A stretch of 47,121 nt of DNA from VMCP01 sp964492925 (GTDB lineage: Bacteria > Bacteroidota > Bacteroidia > NS11-12g > UBA955), in NCBI GenBank assembly GCA_964492925.1, contig CAZBMF010000004.1, positions 1 to 47,121 of the forward strand, read 5' to 3'. The notes beneath the pieces are model-generated. The model had not been told where the DNA came from. It saw only the letters and a list, made by a program, of their open reading frames with translations, and searched no databases. How positions within the stretch are numbered: position 1 is the stretch's first letter; each line of letters starts with the position of its first letter. Position numbers and translations under genes: made by a program. Positions 16,043-23,476 of this stretch are shown here, piece by piece.

Positions 16043-17047
16043 ATGGAAAATCATATCGGCTTTGGCGTATTAGGATTGGGGCATATTGGGCAAAAACATT
16101 GTCTACATATCACCGAAAATTCAAACGCCGTGTTAATTGCAACCGCCGATGTTGATGCTAATTTATCCTTTAAAAATGTCCCCAATTTAAATACCATAGA
16201 AGCACTTTGTGCCCAAGATGATGTTGATATTGTGAACATTTGCACACCAAATGGACTTCATGCAGAGCACGCGATTTACGCGCTCCAATCTAAAAAACAT
16301 GTGGTTATAGAAAAACCAATTGCTCTCTCCACCAATGAATGCCTTCAAATTCAAAAAGCTGCGGAAGAGAATCACAAACATGTATTTTGTGTGATGCAAA
16401 ATAGATTTTCACCCCCTTCACTTTGGTTGAAATCAATCATCGAAAATCAACTACTTGGTGAAATTTATTCCATTCAAGTACAGTGTTTTTGGAACAGAGA
16501 TCACCGCTATTATGTTCCCAATCATTGGCATGGCAATTTAAAATTAGATGGAGGTCCTTTGTTTACACAGTTCTCTCATTTTATTGACCTACTTTTTTGG
16601 ATTTTTGGAGATATTGAAATCAGCAACGCCAACTTTAAAAACTTCAACCACCAAAAAAACACCGATTTTGAAGATTCTGGAATGGTTCAATTTACGTTAC
16701 CCAACAAAAATACCTGGGGTAGCATTCAATATTCCACCTCTGTATTCGATAAAAACTTTGAAAGTAGCATTTCCATCATCGGTGAAAATGGAACGGTAAA
16801 ACTAGGCGGGCAGTACATGAACGAAATTACTTATTGCCACATCAAAGATTACCAATTGCCCACGATTGAAATCAGCAATCCGCCGAACAATTATGGCAAT
16901 TATTTCGGAAGTGCGGCCAATCACCCATACGTTATTCAAAATGTGGTACAAACGCTGAATCATTTAGCCCAACCACATACAAGCCTCATTGAAGGCACAG
17001 CAGTGGTGAAAATCATAGAAAATATTTATAAATTTCGAAAAATATAA
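16043..17047 (+). CDS. Gfo/Idh/MocA family oxidoreductase (WlbA/WbpB-like)
   Basis: 334 residues from ATG 16043; a TTG at 16025 is the only upstream alternative. The N-terminal Rossmann domain has GLGHIG (11-16) and the family motif EKPIALS (90-96). The C-terminal alpha/beta domain has NRFSPP, CFWNRDHRYY and LDGGPLFTQFSHFIDLLFW, which resemble WlbA/WbpB, the UDP-N-acetylglucosaminuronate 3-dehydrogenases of surface-polysaccharide synthesis. No other sugar-biosynthesis gene is adjacent, so the substrate is tentative. The FecR-type locus follows 131 bp downstream. Confidence 0.78.
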   Translation: MENHIGFGVLGLGHIGQKHCLHITENSNAVLIATADVDANLSFKNVPNLNTIEALCAQDDVDIVNICTPNGLHAEHAIYALQSKKHVVIEKPIALSTNECLQIQKAAEENHKHVFCVMQNRFSPPSLWLKSIIENQLLGEIYSIQVQCFWNRDHRYYVPNHWHGNLKLDGGPLFTQFSHFIDLLFWIFGDIEISNANFKNFNHQKNTDFEDSGMVQFTLPNKNTWGSIQYSTSVFDKNFESSISIIGENGTVKLGGQYMNEITYCHIKDYQLPTIEISNPPNNYGNYFGSAANHPYVIQNVVQTLNHLAQPHTSLIEGTAVVKIIENIYKFRKI

Positions 17048-17127
17048 TTTTTTTGTGGTTTTATTTTATTGAATATCAATCAAATAAAAATATTTGCAAA
17101 ACTTTTTTACATTTTTTTTCATTTTCT

Positions 17128-17178
17128 CTTAGGGGTTAAACTCTTTGATGTTGTATTACACACACAAGCATCACTCTC
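17128..17178 (+). promoter_or_regulatory. Leader of the split anti-sigma/FecR locus, possible ECF-type promoter region
   Basis: The 131-bp gap upstream has no good TAnnTTTG box. It holds long T-runs and then CTTAGGGGTTAAACTC, a G-rich block unlike other intergenic regions in the window, ~40 bp before ATG 17179. Autoregulated sigma/anti-sigma operons often have a promoter read by their own ECF sigma factor. Assignment of this block to that class is inference only. Confidence 0.25.
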
Positions 17179-17361
17179 ATGAAAGAACAATTAGAGTCTA
17201 ACATCCTTACAAAATATGCTGCCGGACTTATGGAGGCAGAGGAATTACGTAAGCTTGAGGATTGGCTGAAGCAAAACCCTCAATTCAGAACCACACTTGC
17301 TCTTATTCAACAAAACGTTAGAGCAATGACCATGCAAACTCCTCAATTTGCTACCAAGTAA
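17179..17361 (+). CDS. Small anti-sigma-type domain protein (5' half of a split FecR gene)
   Basis: 60 residues. The segment ILTKYAAGLMEAEELRKLED, then WLKQNP, fits the N-terminal sigma-binding helices of FecR/RskA-type anti-sigma factors (consensus: a Leu-x-Tyr-x-x-Gly turn, then an acidic helix ending in Trp-Leu and Asn/Asp-Pro). It ends at TAA 17359-17361. The frame then continues with no shift through one ATC codon into ATG 17365 of the FecR gene, so both belong to one reading frame broken by a single stop. It may be a genuine separate small protein, a split by mutation, or a readthrough site; these cannot be separated from sequence alone. Confidence 0.6.
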   Translation: MKEQLESNILTKYAAGLMEAEELRKLEDWLKQNPQFRTTLALIQQNVRAMTMQTPQFATK

Positions 17362-17364
17362 ATC

Positions 17365-18231
17365 ATGAACAAAGAAAATTCAAATCAAAATTCAATACAA
17401 GACGATCCAGAATTCAAAGAAATCTGGGATCTTTCTTCGTCTTATAAATTCAAAGAAACCGAAGGCAATGATGAAGCTTGGGCAAAATTCCAAGCAGCCG
17501 TTAAACCTAAGGCTGAATTGAAAGTTACATTCTCTAGAACCAGAATATTGGCCTACGCTGCCGTTATAGGATTGTTTATTTTATCTGGTGTTGTTTTGTT
17601 TAATATGAACAGTTTCAGCAGCCAAAATCCACTTACACTTTCAAATCAAATAACCAAAGGTGGAGAAACCAAAACACTTAAACTGCCCGATGGTTCAATA
17701 ATTACCATGAATGGTTCAAGTACAGTTTCTTACGAACTTTCAGCCAACGAAAGAAAAATCACCCTAAAAGGTCAAGCTCATTTTGAAGTTGCTCCTATAA
17801 AATCAGCTCCCTTTAAAGTTCAAACCGACAAGGGTTTAATCACTGTTTTAGGAACTGGATTTGATGTGGTAGCCTATCCTAACAAAGAACTTTCTGTTTC
17901 TGTAAATCACGGTAAAGTAAGTGTAGAAAATAGCAGCAAAAAGATTATCCTAACTCGAGGTATGGCAGCCAAAACAAATGGTAGTGAACTTAATGTCATT
18001 ACAATGGATTCTACAACCGTGCAATGGAGAGGCAACTTCTTAACTTTCCAAGAGGCAAACATTCAAACCGTGGTTGAAACAATTGAAAATAAATACAGTG
18101 TTGAACTTTCGGCCGATAAAAAATTGGAAGACAAAAAGTTCACAGGGAAATTTAAACAAAATGCTTCTATCAATGAAATTCTTGAAGTGCTGAATGTTAC
18201 AATGGGTAAAATTGAGCTGGAAAAGAAATAA
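17365..18231 (+). CDS. FecR-domain / DUF4974 transmembrane anti-sigma-like protein
   Basis: 288 residues. The N-terminus DDPEFKEIWDLSSSYKF and DEAWAKF match the second half of the usual cytoplasmic region of FecR proteins. One transmembrane helix spans about 60-80. A periplasmic FecR beta domain covers about 95-195 (LKLPDGSIITMNGSSTVSY, FKVQTDKGLITVLGTGFDV) and a DUF4974/STN-like domain covers about 215-285. At 288 residues it is short for the family because the first helices are encoded in the separate upstream frame. Neither an ECF sigma gene nor a TonB receptor is adjacent. A strong terminator follows, so the next gene is separate. The role is presumably to sense or relay a periplasmic signal. 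Confidence 0.82.
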   Translation: MNKENSNQNSIQDDPEFKEIWDLSSSYKFKETEGNDEAWAKFQAAVKPKAELKVTFSRTRILAYAAVIGLFILSGVVLFNMNSFSSQNPLTLSNQITKGGETKTLKLPDGSIITMNGSSTVSYELSANERKITLKGQAHFEVAPIKSAPFKVQTDKGLITVLGTGFDVVAYPNKELSVSVNHGKVSVENSSKKIILTRGMAAKTNGSELNVITMDSTTVQWRGNFLTFQEANIQTVVETIENKYSVELSADKKLEDKKFTGKFKQNASINEILEVLNVTMGKIELEKK

Positions 18232-18274
18232 AACAGACAATTTCGTCTGACATTAAATTATATTTGTTTTTGCG

Positions 18275-18309
18275 AGAAAAGAGAACCTATTGGTTCTCTT
18301 TTCTTTTTA
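18275..18309 (+). terminator. Rho-independent terminator after the FecR gene
   Basis: A perfect 13-bp stem: AGAAAAGAGAACC (18275-18287), loop TATT, GGTTCTCTTTTCT (18292-18304), followed by a T-tract. It separates the FecR transcript from the T9SS cargo gene. Confidence 0.88.
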
Positions 18310-18385
18310 GACAACGTTTTGTCTATTTATATGGTCATTCTAATAAGGCCTTTAATCTCATACACCAGAATAAAGCTTTATTCGT

Positions 18386-18393
18386 TAAATTTG
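18386..18393 (+). promoter_or_regulatory. -7 element TAAATTTG for the T9SS cargo gene
   Basis: Exact TAnnTTTG, 10 nt before ATG 18404. It supports ATG 18404 over the TTG at 18395, which would leave almost no leader. Confidence 0.5.
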
Positions 18394-18403
18394 TTTGATT
18401 CTC

Positions 18404-21400
18404 ATGCGCAAAATTATCTCAATTATATCCTTGTTTCTTACTCTTGATTGCTTTGCGCAAAGCAATGATTTCTACTTTGTTCCTAACGTAGGACAAATTA
18501 TTTCTCAATCAAGTCAAGAAGAACCCATTGCCTTTTGTGAATTACAATCAGCAGTGGTGTATCTGAAACCAGATGGTTTAAGAATTAAACTTACAGATAT
18601 ATATGATATCCCGAAAATACATAAATCATTTCATTACAAAGGATTAGACACTTCATTCACCATCAAACATCACGTGGTGGATATCAATTTCAAAGGAGCA
18701 CAAACTCCTACAAATGTTGAATTTCTGCAACCAACAGAATTTTATCACAATTATTATTACGGGAATGATCCTTCAAAATGGAAAACGAACATCCATCCCT
18801 CGAAAACAATCAAGCTCAAAAATATTTACCCTAAAATTGATTTCCTCATTTATACCATGGAATCAGGAATTGAATTTGACTGGATTGTAAATCCTGGTGG
18901 AAATGTGAATGATATTTTGTTGGATTTTGAGGGACAAACGGGCCTTAAAATCAAGAAAAATGCCATTGTTATTCAAACAACTGTAGGCGAATTTATAGTG
19001 GCTCAGCCTAAAGCTTTTCAAACTAGGGTAATTCGGTCACTCAAACCCAAAAAAATAAAATGCAGTTACGAATTAATCAATAATAATTCCGTTCAACTGA
19101 AAATTGAAAAGGCCGATTCACGAGAAACCATAACCATTGACCCCATCCTTGTTTTTAGTACTTACAGCGGATCTACCGCCGATAATTTTGGATTTACAGC
19201 CACCTACGATACTGCAGGATGTTTGTATGCCGGAGGAATTGCCGATGCCGAATCTCTCAGCTATCCAGTTACTAGCGGCGCTTTCCAAACTATTTATGGG
19301 GGTAGCTTCAATGGTGCCGCACCCGTTGGTTTGCCTTGCGACATTACCATAAGCAAGTATAGTCCAGATGGATCAAAACTCTTATTTGCTACTTATCTTG
19401 GTGGTTCAAACGACGAATATCCGCACAGTTTAAGTATTGATCCGCAAAATAATTTGCTCATTTTCGGAACTACATTATCAGACGATTTCCCCATCCACAA
19501 AGATTCCTTTGTTTTCAATTCTTACAAAGGAAATTTTGACATCATTGTTACCAAATTAAGCGCAAATGGAAGCACAATGCTTGCTGGAACCTATTTAGGC
19601 GGCTCATCTCAAGATGGTTTCCAGATTAACAGTGGAGCGTCCAAAAGTGGTTTAATTTATAACTATGCCGACAATTATCGGGGAGATATCACCACCGATG
19701 ACGAAGGAAATATTTACGTGGCAACATGTTCGCATTCATCGAATTTCCCAATAACGGCAAATGCTTTCCAAAAATCAATTTCAGGAAAGATGGATGCTTT
19801 GATATTTTCTTTAACTCCGTTAATGTCAAAAATTAGGTGGTCAACCTTCATGGGTGGAACCTCTGACGACGCTGCTTTCTCGTGTAGATTTGATGATTCA
19901 GCCAATATTTTCATTGGTGGAGGCACAAAATCTTCAGATTTTCCGCTCGTTTCTGGTAGCGTCGCTCAAAATAAATTCGGAGGTGTAACGGATGGTTTCA
20001 TTTTAAAAATGCAAAAAAATACTGGCACTTACGAAACTGGAACTTTCTGGGGATCAAGTGCTTATGATCAAATTTATTTTATAGATTTGGATAGAGATGG
20101 TCAGGTTTATTTTACTGGCCAAACCGAAGGTTACATCAAAAGAACTCCCGGTGTTTATGGCAAAGACAGTACCCATCAATTTCTTGGTAGAATTTCAAAT
20201 GATCTAAGTGCTATCGACATTATCACCACATTTGGGAATCGTCAGATAGGAAAACCTGAATTAAGCCCTGCAGCTTTTATGGTTGACGATTGCTACAACA
20301 TTTATTTCAGCGGGTGGGGTTCTGTGATTGGAGTTGGAAATAATGGCAGTACTTTAGGATTGGAAATTACCCCTGATGCCCATCAAAAAAGCACTGATAA
20401 TAATGATTTCTACCTTCTTGCATTGAAAAAAGACGCTAAAAAACTGGTTTATGCTTCTTATTTTGGGGGAAATGAAAGCGAAGACCATGTAGATGGCGGT
20501 ACCAGCAGATTCGACAAACGTGGAGTTATTTATCAATCCGTTTGTTCCTCTTGCCCCAACAGTCCTCCAGGTTTAAACGATTTCCCAACAACTTCTAACG
20601 CTGTTTTCAAAAACAATGTGAGTGTACGCTGTAGTAATGCCAGTTTCAAACTTGATTTTCGACTAGGCTATTCTATTGATGCCACATTCTTTGCATCTCC
20701 TACCACCATTTGTTTAGGTAAAACCAATTATTTCAAGCCACGATACACTTATAATGCCAATTACCTTTGGAAATTTGGAGATGGCGACTCATCCAAGGCC
20801 ATTGCTCCATCACATACATATCAAAAAATAGGAAAATACAAGGTTACTTTAACTATTATTGATACCAACAGTTGCAATCAAAAATCTGTTTTTTCGCGGG
20901 AAATTAATGTAATTGAAACGCCTATGGCGGCTATTGAAACCTCAAAAGAGCGCTGCATTGAAGGCATTTCTTTTCTAGCCATTGGACAACAATACGATAG
21001 CATCTTCTGGGATTTTGGCGACAATTCTAAAATTATTTCAAATACCAATCCTATTACCCACTTGTATCCAACTGGAGACTTTACCGCCACCATTATTTTC
21101 AAGAATAGCATTACAGGATGCACAGACACCATTATAAGGCCAATTTCTGCCATCAGTGATAGCTCTCAAGATATTAAATTGGCCAACGTTTTTACACCAA
21201 ACGACGATGCTTACAACAATTGTTTCAAGGTAATTGGTTTCTCAGCAAATTGCGACAAAGGAGAGGTGTATATTTACAATAGATGGGGAGAAAACATCTA
21301 TCATTCGAAAAATCTGACAGATTGCTGGAATGGAAGAGTTGAAAACACTGGTGAACCGCTTCCAAGCGGAACTTATTTCTACATCATCAATATTGAAGAG

Positions 21401-21463
21401 ACTTCTAATTCTAAAAGTCCAAAAACAATCCATGGATCGGTGAATCTTATTCGACCCAAATAA
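18404..21463 (+). CDS. Large secreted SBBP-repeat/PKD protein with T9SS type B sorting domain
   Basis: 1,019 residues from ATG 18404. A signal peptide (IISIISLFLTLDCFAQ) is followed by a ~220-residue N-terminal domain of the kind preceding SBBP repeats. A beta-propeller-like stretch comes next, with repeats centred on YLGG or related motifs (YLGGSNDEYPHSLSIDPQNN, YLGGSSQDG, MGGTSDDA, YFGGNESED), then PKD-like domains (WKFGDGDSS with HTYQKIGKYKVTLTI; FWDFGDNSK). The last ~95 residues begin at LANVFTPNDD and include VYIYNRWGENIY and PSGTYFYIINI, the CHU_C/type B sorting domain recognised by T9SS. The protein is exported and probably cell-surface attached or released; adhesin-like roles are plausible. 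Its stop abuts the stop of the convergent DUF1801 gene with no gap. Confidence 0.87.
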   Translation: MRKIISIISLFLTLDCFAQSNDFYFVPNVGQIISQSSQEEPIAFCELQSAVVYLKPDGLRIKLTDIYDIPKIHKSFHYKGLDTSFTIKHHVVDINFKGAQTPTNVEFLQPTEFYHNYYYGNDPSKWKTNIHPSKTIKLKNIYPKIDFLIYTMESGIEFDWIVNPGGNVNDILLDFEGQTGLKIKKNAIVIQTTVGEFIVAQPKAFQTRVIRSLKPKKIKCSYELINNNSVQLKIEKADSRETITIDPILVFSTYSGSTADNFGFTATYDTAGCLYAGGIADAESLSYPVTSGAFQTIYGGSFNGAAPVGLPCDITISKYSPDGSKLLFATYLGGSNDEYPHSLSIDPQNNLLIFGTTLSDDFPIHKDSFVFNSYKGNFDIIVTKLSANGSTMLAGTYLGGSSQDGFQINSGASKSGLIYNYADNYRGDITTDDEGNIYVATCSHSSNFPITANAFQKSISGKMDALIFSLTPLMSKIRWSTFMGGTSDDAAFSCRFDDSANIFIGGGTKSSDFPLVSGSVAQNKFGGVTDGFILKMQKNTGTYETGTFWGSSAYDQIYFIDLDRDGQVYFTGQTEGYIKRTPGVYGKDSTHQFLGRISNDLSAIDIITTFGNRQIGKPELSPAAFMVDDCYNIYFSGWGSVIGVGNNGSTLGLEITPDAHQKSTDNNDFYLLALKKDAKKLVYASYFGGNESEDHVDGGTSRFDKRGVIYQSVCSSCPNSPPGLNDFPTTSNAVFKNNVSVRCSNASFKLDFRLGYSIDATFFASPTTICLGKTNYFKPRYTYNANYLWKFGDGDSSKAIAPSHTYQKIGKYKVTLTIIDTNSCNQKSVFSREINVIETPMAAIETSKERCIEGISFLAIGQQYDSIFWDFGDNSKIISNTNPITHLYPTGDFTATIIFKNSITGCTDTIIRPISAISDSSQDIKLANVFTPNDDAYNNCFKVIGFSANCDKGEVYIYNRWGENIYHSKNLTDCWNGRVENTGEPLPSGTYFYIINIEETSNSKSPKTIHGSVNLIRPK

Positions 21464-21838
21464 TTAGCAGTTACATTTTTTTGAGAGTACTTCCTGCCAA
21501 TAAATTGCCTCTTGTATGCAAGCAATTAGAGAACTCCATTCAATGGGTTGATCCTTCCGAAAAACCCAATGACGAACTTCTTTTTGTCCCTGGTTGGCCA
21601 CCAAATTTGAATGATTCATTTGAAACAAATGACCACGGGTAAATCCTAGTAATGTTGTATCTTCTGCCTTGTTATGTGCGTAATAAATAAACCCACCTCG
21701 ATATTCAAAAAACGGCACACCGTATTTCATATTCATAGAAATACTTGGGTGTGCCGACAATATTAATTCCGACAATTCTTGAAATAATTCAATTTGCCAA
21801 TTTTCAAGCTGTTGTATGTAGCTATCTACTACAAGCAT
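21464..21838 (-). CDS. DUF1801 (YdhG-like) domain protein
   Basis: 124 residues with the DUF1801 pattern: an N-terminal helix (VDSYIQQLENWQIELFQELS), then MKYGVPFFEYRGGFIYYAHN, and TTLLGFTRGHLF. Length is typical. The biochemical function of the family is not established. ATG 21838 overlaps the fabD stop by one base (TAATG on the minus strand), suggesting translational coupling. A second DUF1801 protein is encoded at 27941-28405. Confidence 0.78.
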   Translation of the reverse strand: MLVVDSYIQQLENWQIELFQELSELILSAHPSISMNMKYGVPFFEYRGGFIYYAHNKAEDTTLLGFTRGHLFQMNHSNLVANQGQKEVRHWVFRKDQPIEWSSLIACIQEAIYWQEVLSKKCNC

Positions 21839-22722
21839 TACTGCAACCCAGATACTTCTGCTTCTGGAGCAATTTTCTTCACCAAGCCTTGTAATACCTT
21901 ACCAGGTCCAATTTCAGTAAATGAAGTAGCACCATCAGCAAACATTGATTGAACAGACTGCGTCCATTTCACCGGAGCAGTTAATTGTAAAACCAAATTC
22001 TTTTTAATCTCAGATTTGTCCATTTCCGCGCTAGCCGTAACATTTTGGTAAATCGCACAAATTGGATCCCCAAATACAGTTTCTTCAATTGCTTTGGCCA
22101 ATTTTTCTCTCGCTGGCTCCATTAACGGAGAATGGAATGCACCACCAACTGGCAATATCAAAGCTCTTTTTGCACCTGCTTCTTTCATCAATTCACAAGC
22201 TCTTTCTACAGCAGAATATGCTCCTGAAATTACCAATTGCCCTGGGCAATTGTAGTTTGCCGGTACAACAACACCTTCGGTGATGTTACAAACTTCTTCA
22301 ACTTTTGAATCTTCTAACGCCAATACCGCTGCCATGGTTCCTTTTTCAAGTTCACAGGCTTCTTGCATGGCCATGGCTCTTTGATAAACCAACTTCAAAC
22401 CATCTTCAAAACCCAAAACCCCAGCAGCAACCAATGCACTAAATTCACCTAAACTATGTCCTGCTACCATATCTGGTTTGAATTCATCACCCATTAACCT
22501 AGCCCTGATTACACTGTGTAAAAAAATAGCTGGTTGGGTTACGTTAGTTTGTCGCAAATCTTCATCTGTTCCTTCAAACATCAAATCAGTGATTCTAAAA
22601 CCCAATATTTCATTGGCTTTTTCAAACATCTCTTCGGCAATAGCATGATTTTCATACAAATCTTTACCCATGCCAACAAATTGACTACCTTGACCAGGAA
22701 AAACAAAAGCGTGTTTACTCAT
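21838..22722 (-). CDS. fabD: Malonyl-CoA:ACP transacylase
   Basis: 294 residues from ATG 22722 (MSKHAFVFPGQGSQ). The longer frame to 22776 adds residues not found in the family. GQGSQ (10-14) forms the oxyanion-hole region, GHSLGE carries the catalytic Ser90, and GGAFHSPLMEPA holds the catalytic His. The enzyme transfers malonyl groups from CoA to acyl carrier protein for fatty-acid elongation in the cytoplasm. A one-mismatch -7 box (TTAATTTG, 22727-22734) ends 4 nt before the ATG. Coupled to the DUF1801 gene. Confidence 0.93.
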   Translation of the reverse strand: MSKHAFVFPGQGSQFVGMGKDLYENHAIAEEMFEKANEILGFRITDLMFEGTDEDLRQTNVTQPAIFLHSVIRARLMGDEFKPDMVAGHSLGEFSALVAAGVLGFEDGLKLVYQRAMAMQEACELEKGTMAAVLALEDSKVEEVCNITEGVVVPANYNCPGQLVISGAYSAVERACELMKEAGAKRALILPVGGAFHSPLMEPAREKLAKAIEETVFGDPICAIYQNVTASAEMDKSEIKKNLVLQLTAPVKWTQSVQSMFADGATSFTEIGPGKVLQGLVKKIAPEAEVSGLQ

Positions 22723-22840
22723 ACAGCAAATTAACAACGAAACATCCGCATTGAACCCACAAAAAATCACCCTCATCGATTTTGTGCATTTTTTTTAACA
22801 GTTTTCTTCGCCGTGTTGTAACTTTATGAAATATTGGTTG

Positions 22841-22859
22841 TACATTTGTTTAAACAAAT
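22841..22859 (+). promoter_or_regulatory. yceI promoter with a 16-bp palindrome over the start site
   Basis: TACATTTG (22841-22848) is an exact -7 element, with a TTG at 22816-22818 as a possible -33 element 22 bp upstream. A perfect palindrome, ATTTGTTTAAACAAAT (22844-22859), overlaps the 3' part of the box and the expected start site, a position where a bound repressor would block transcription. The leader to ATG 22878 is ~25 nt. The rest of the 155-bp gap back to fabD shows nothing else I can identify. Confidence 0.5.
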
Positions 22860-22877
22860 ATCAAAACAACAAAAAGT

Positions 22878-23420
22878 ATGACAACTCAAGCAATCTCTAA
22901 ATGGAACTTGGATGCGGCGCATTCAGAAGTACAATTCAAAGTAAAACACCTTGTTATTTCTACAGTAACTGGAAGCTTTAAATCATTCAACGCTACAGTT
23001 GAAAAGCACGGTGATTCTTGGGCAAATGCAGTGATTGAATTTTCAGCTGCAATTGACAGTATCGATACAAACAATGCAGACAGAGACGGACATTTGAAAT
23101 CTCCTGAATTCTTTGATGCAGCACAATTCCCACATATCACTTTCAAATCAACAAGTTTCACAGAAAAATCTGCAAACCAATTTGCATTGGTTGGCGATAT
23201 CACCATAAAAGGTGTAACCAAATCTGTTGAATTAAACGCTGAATTAGGCGGCGAAATGGTAGATCCTTGGGGCAACCACAAAGTAGGATTCGAAGTTTCT
23301 GGTGAAATAAACCGTGAAGAATTCGGTTTAACTTGGAATGCTGTTACAGAAGCCGGTGGATTGGTAGTTGGTCCAAACGTAAAATTGATAATGAACGTGC
23401 AATTTGCACCTGCTCAATAA
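22878..23420 (+). CDS. YceI family protein (cytoplasmic form)
   Basis: 180 residues with the YceI lipocalin-like barrel pattern: WNLDAAHSEVQFKVKHLVIS at the start, RDGHLKSPEFFDAAQFPHI in the middle, GDITIKGVTKSV, and FEVSGEINREEFGL near the end. There is no signal peptide, so unlike E. coli YceI this member should be cytoplasmic. Family members bind isoprenoid chains or amphiphiles; the ligand is unknown. Monocistronic, with its own promoter and a bidirectional terminator shared with the convergent ABC-F gene. Confidence 0.88.
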   Translation: MTTQAISKWNLDAAHSEVQFKVKHLVISTVTGSFKSFNATVEKHGDSWANAVIEFSAAIDSIDTNNADRDGHLKSPEFFDAAQFPHITFKSTSFTEKSANQFALVGDITIKGVTKSVELNAELGGEMVDPWGNHKVGFEVSGEINREEFGLTWNAVTEAGGLVVGPNVKLIMNVQFAPAQ

Positions 23421-23449
23421 TTTCCTATTTACGAATTAGATTTTTTTCA

Positions 23450-23476
23450 AAAAAAAGCGCCAATGGCGCTTTTTTT
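23450..23476. terminator. Bidirectional terminator between yceI and the Uup-like gene
   Basis: Stem AAAAAAGCGCC, loop AAT, GGCGCTTTTTT. A-tract and T-tract on either side serve both convergent genes; it slightly overlaps the stop codon of the minus-strand gene. Confidence 0.85.

Noticed and set aside
22886..23281. 131-codon minus-strand frame across yceI
   Set aside because: Shadow of the well-supported YceI gene; no promoter or domain.
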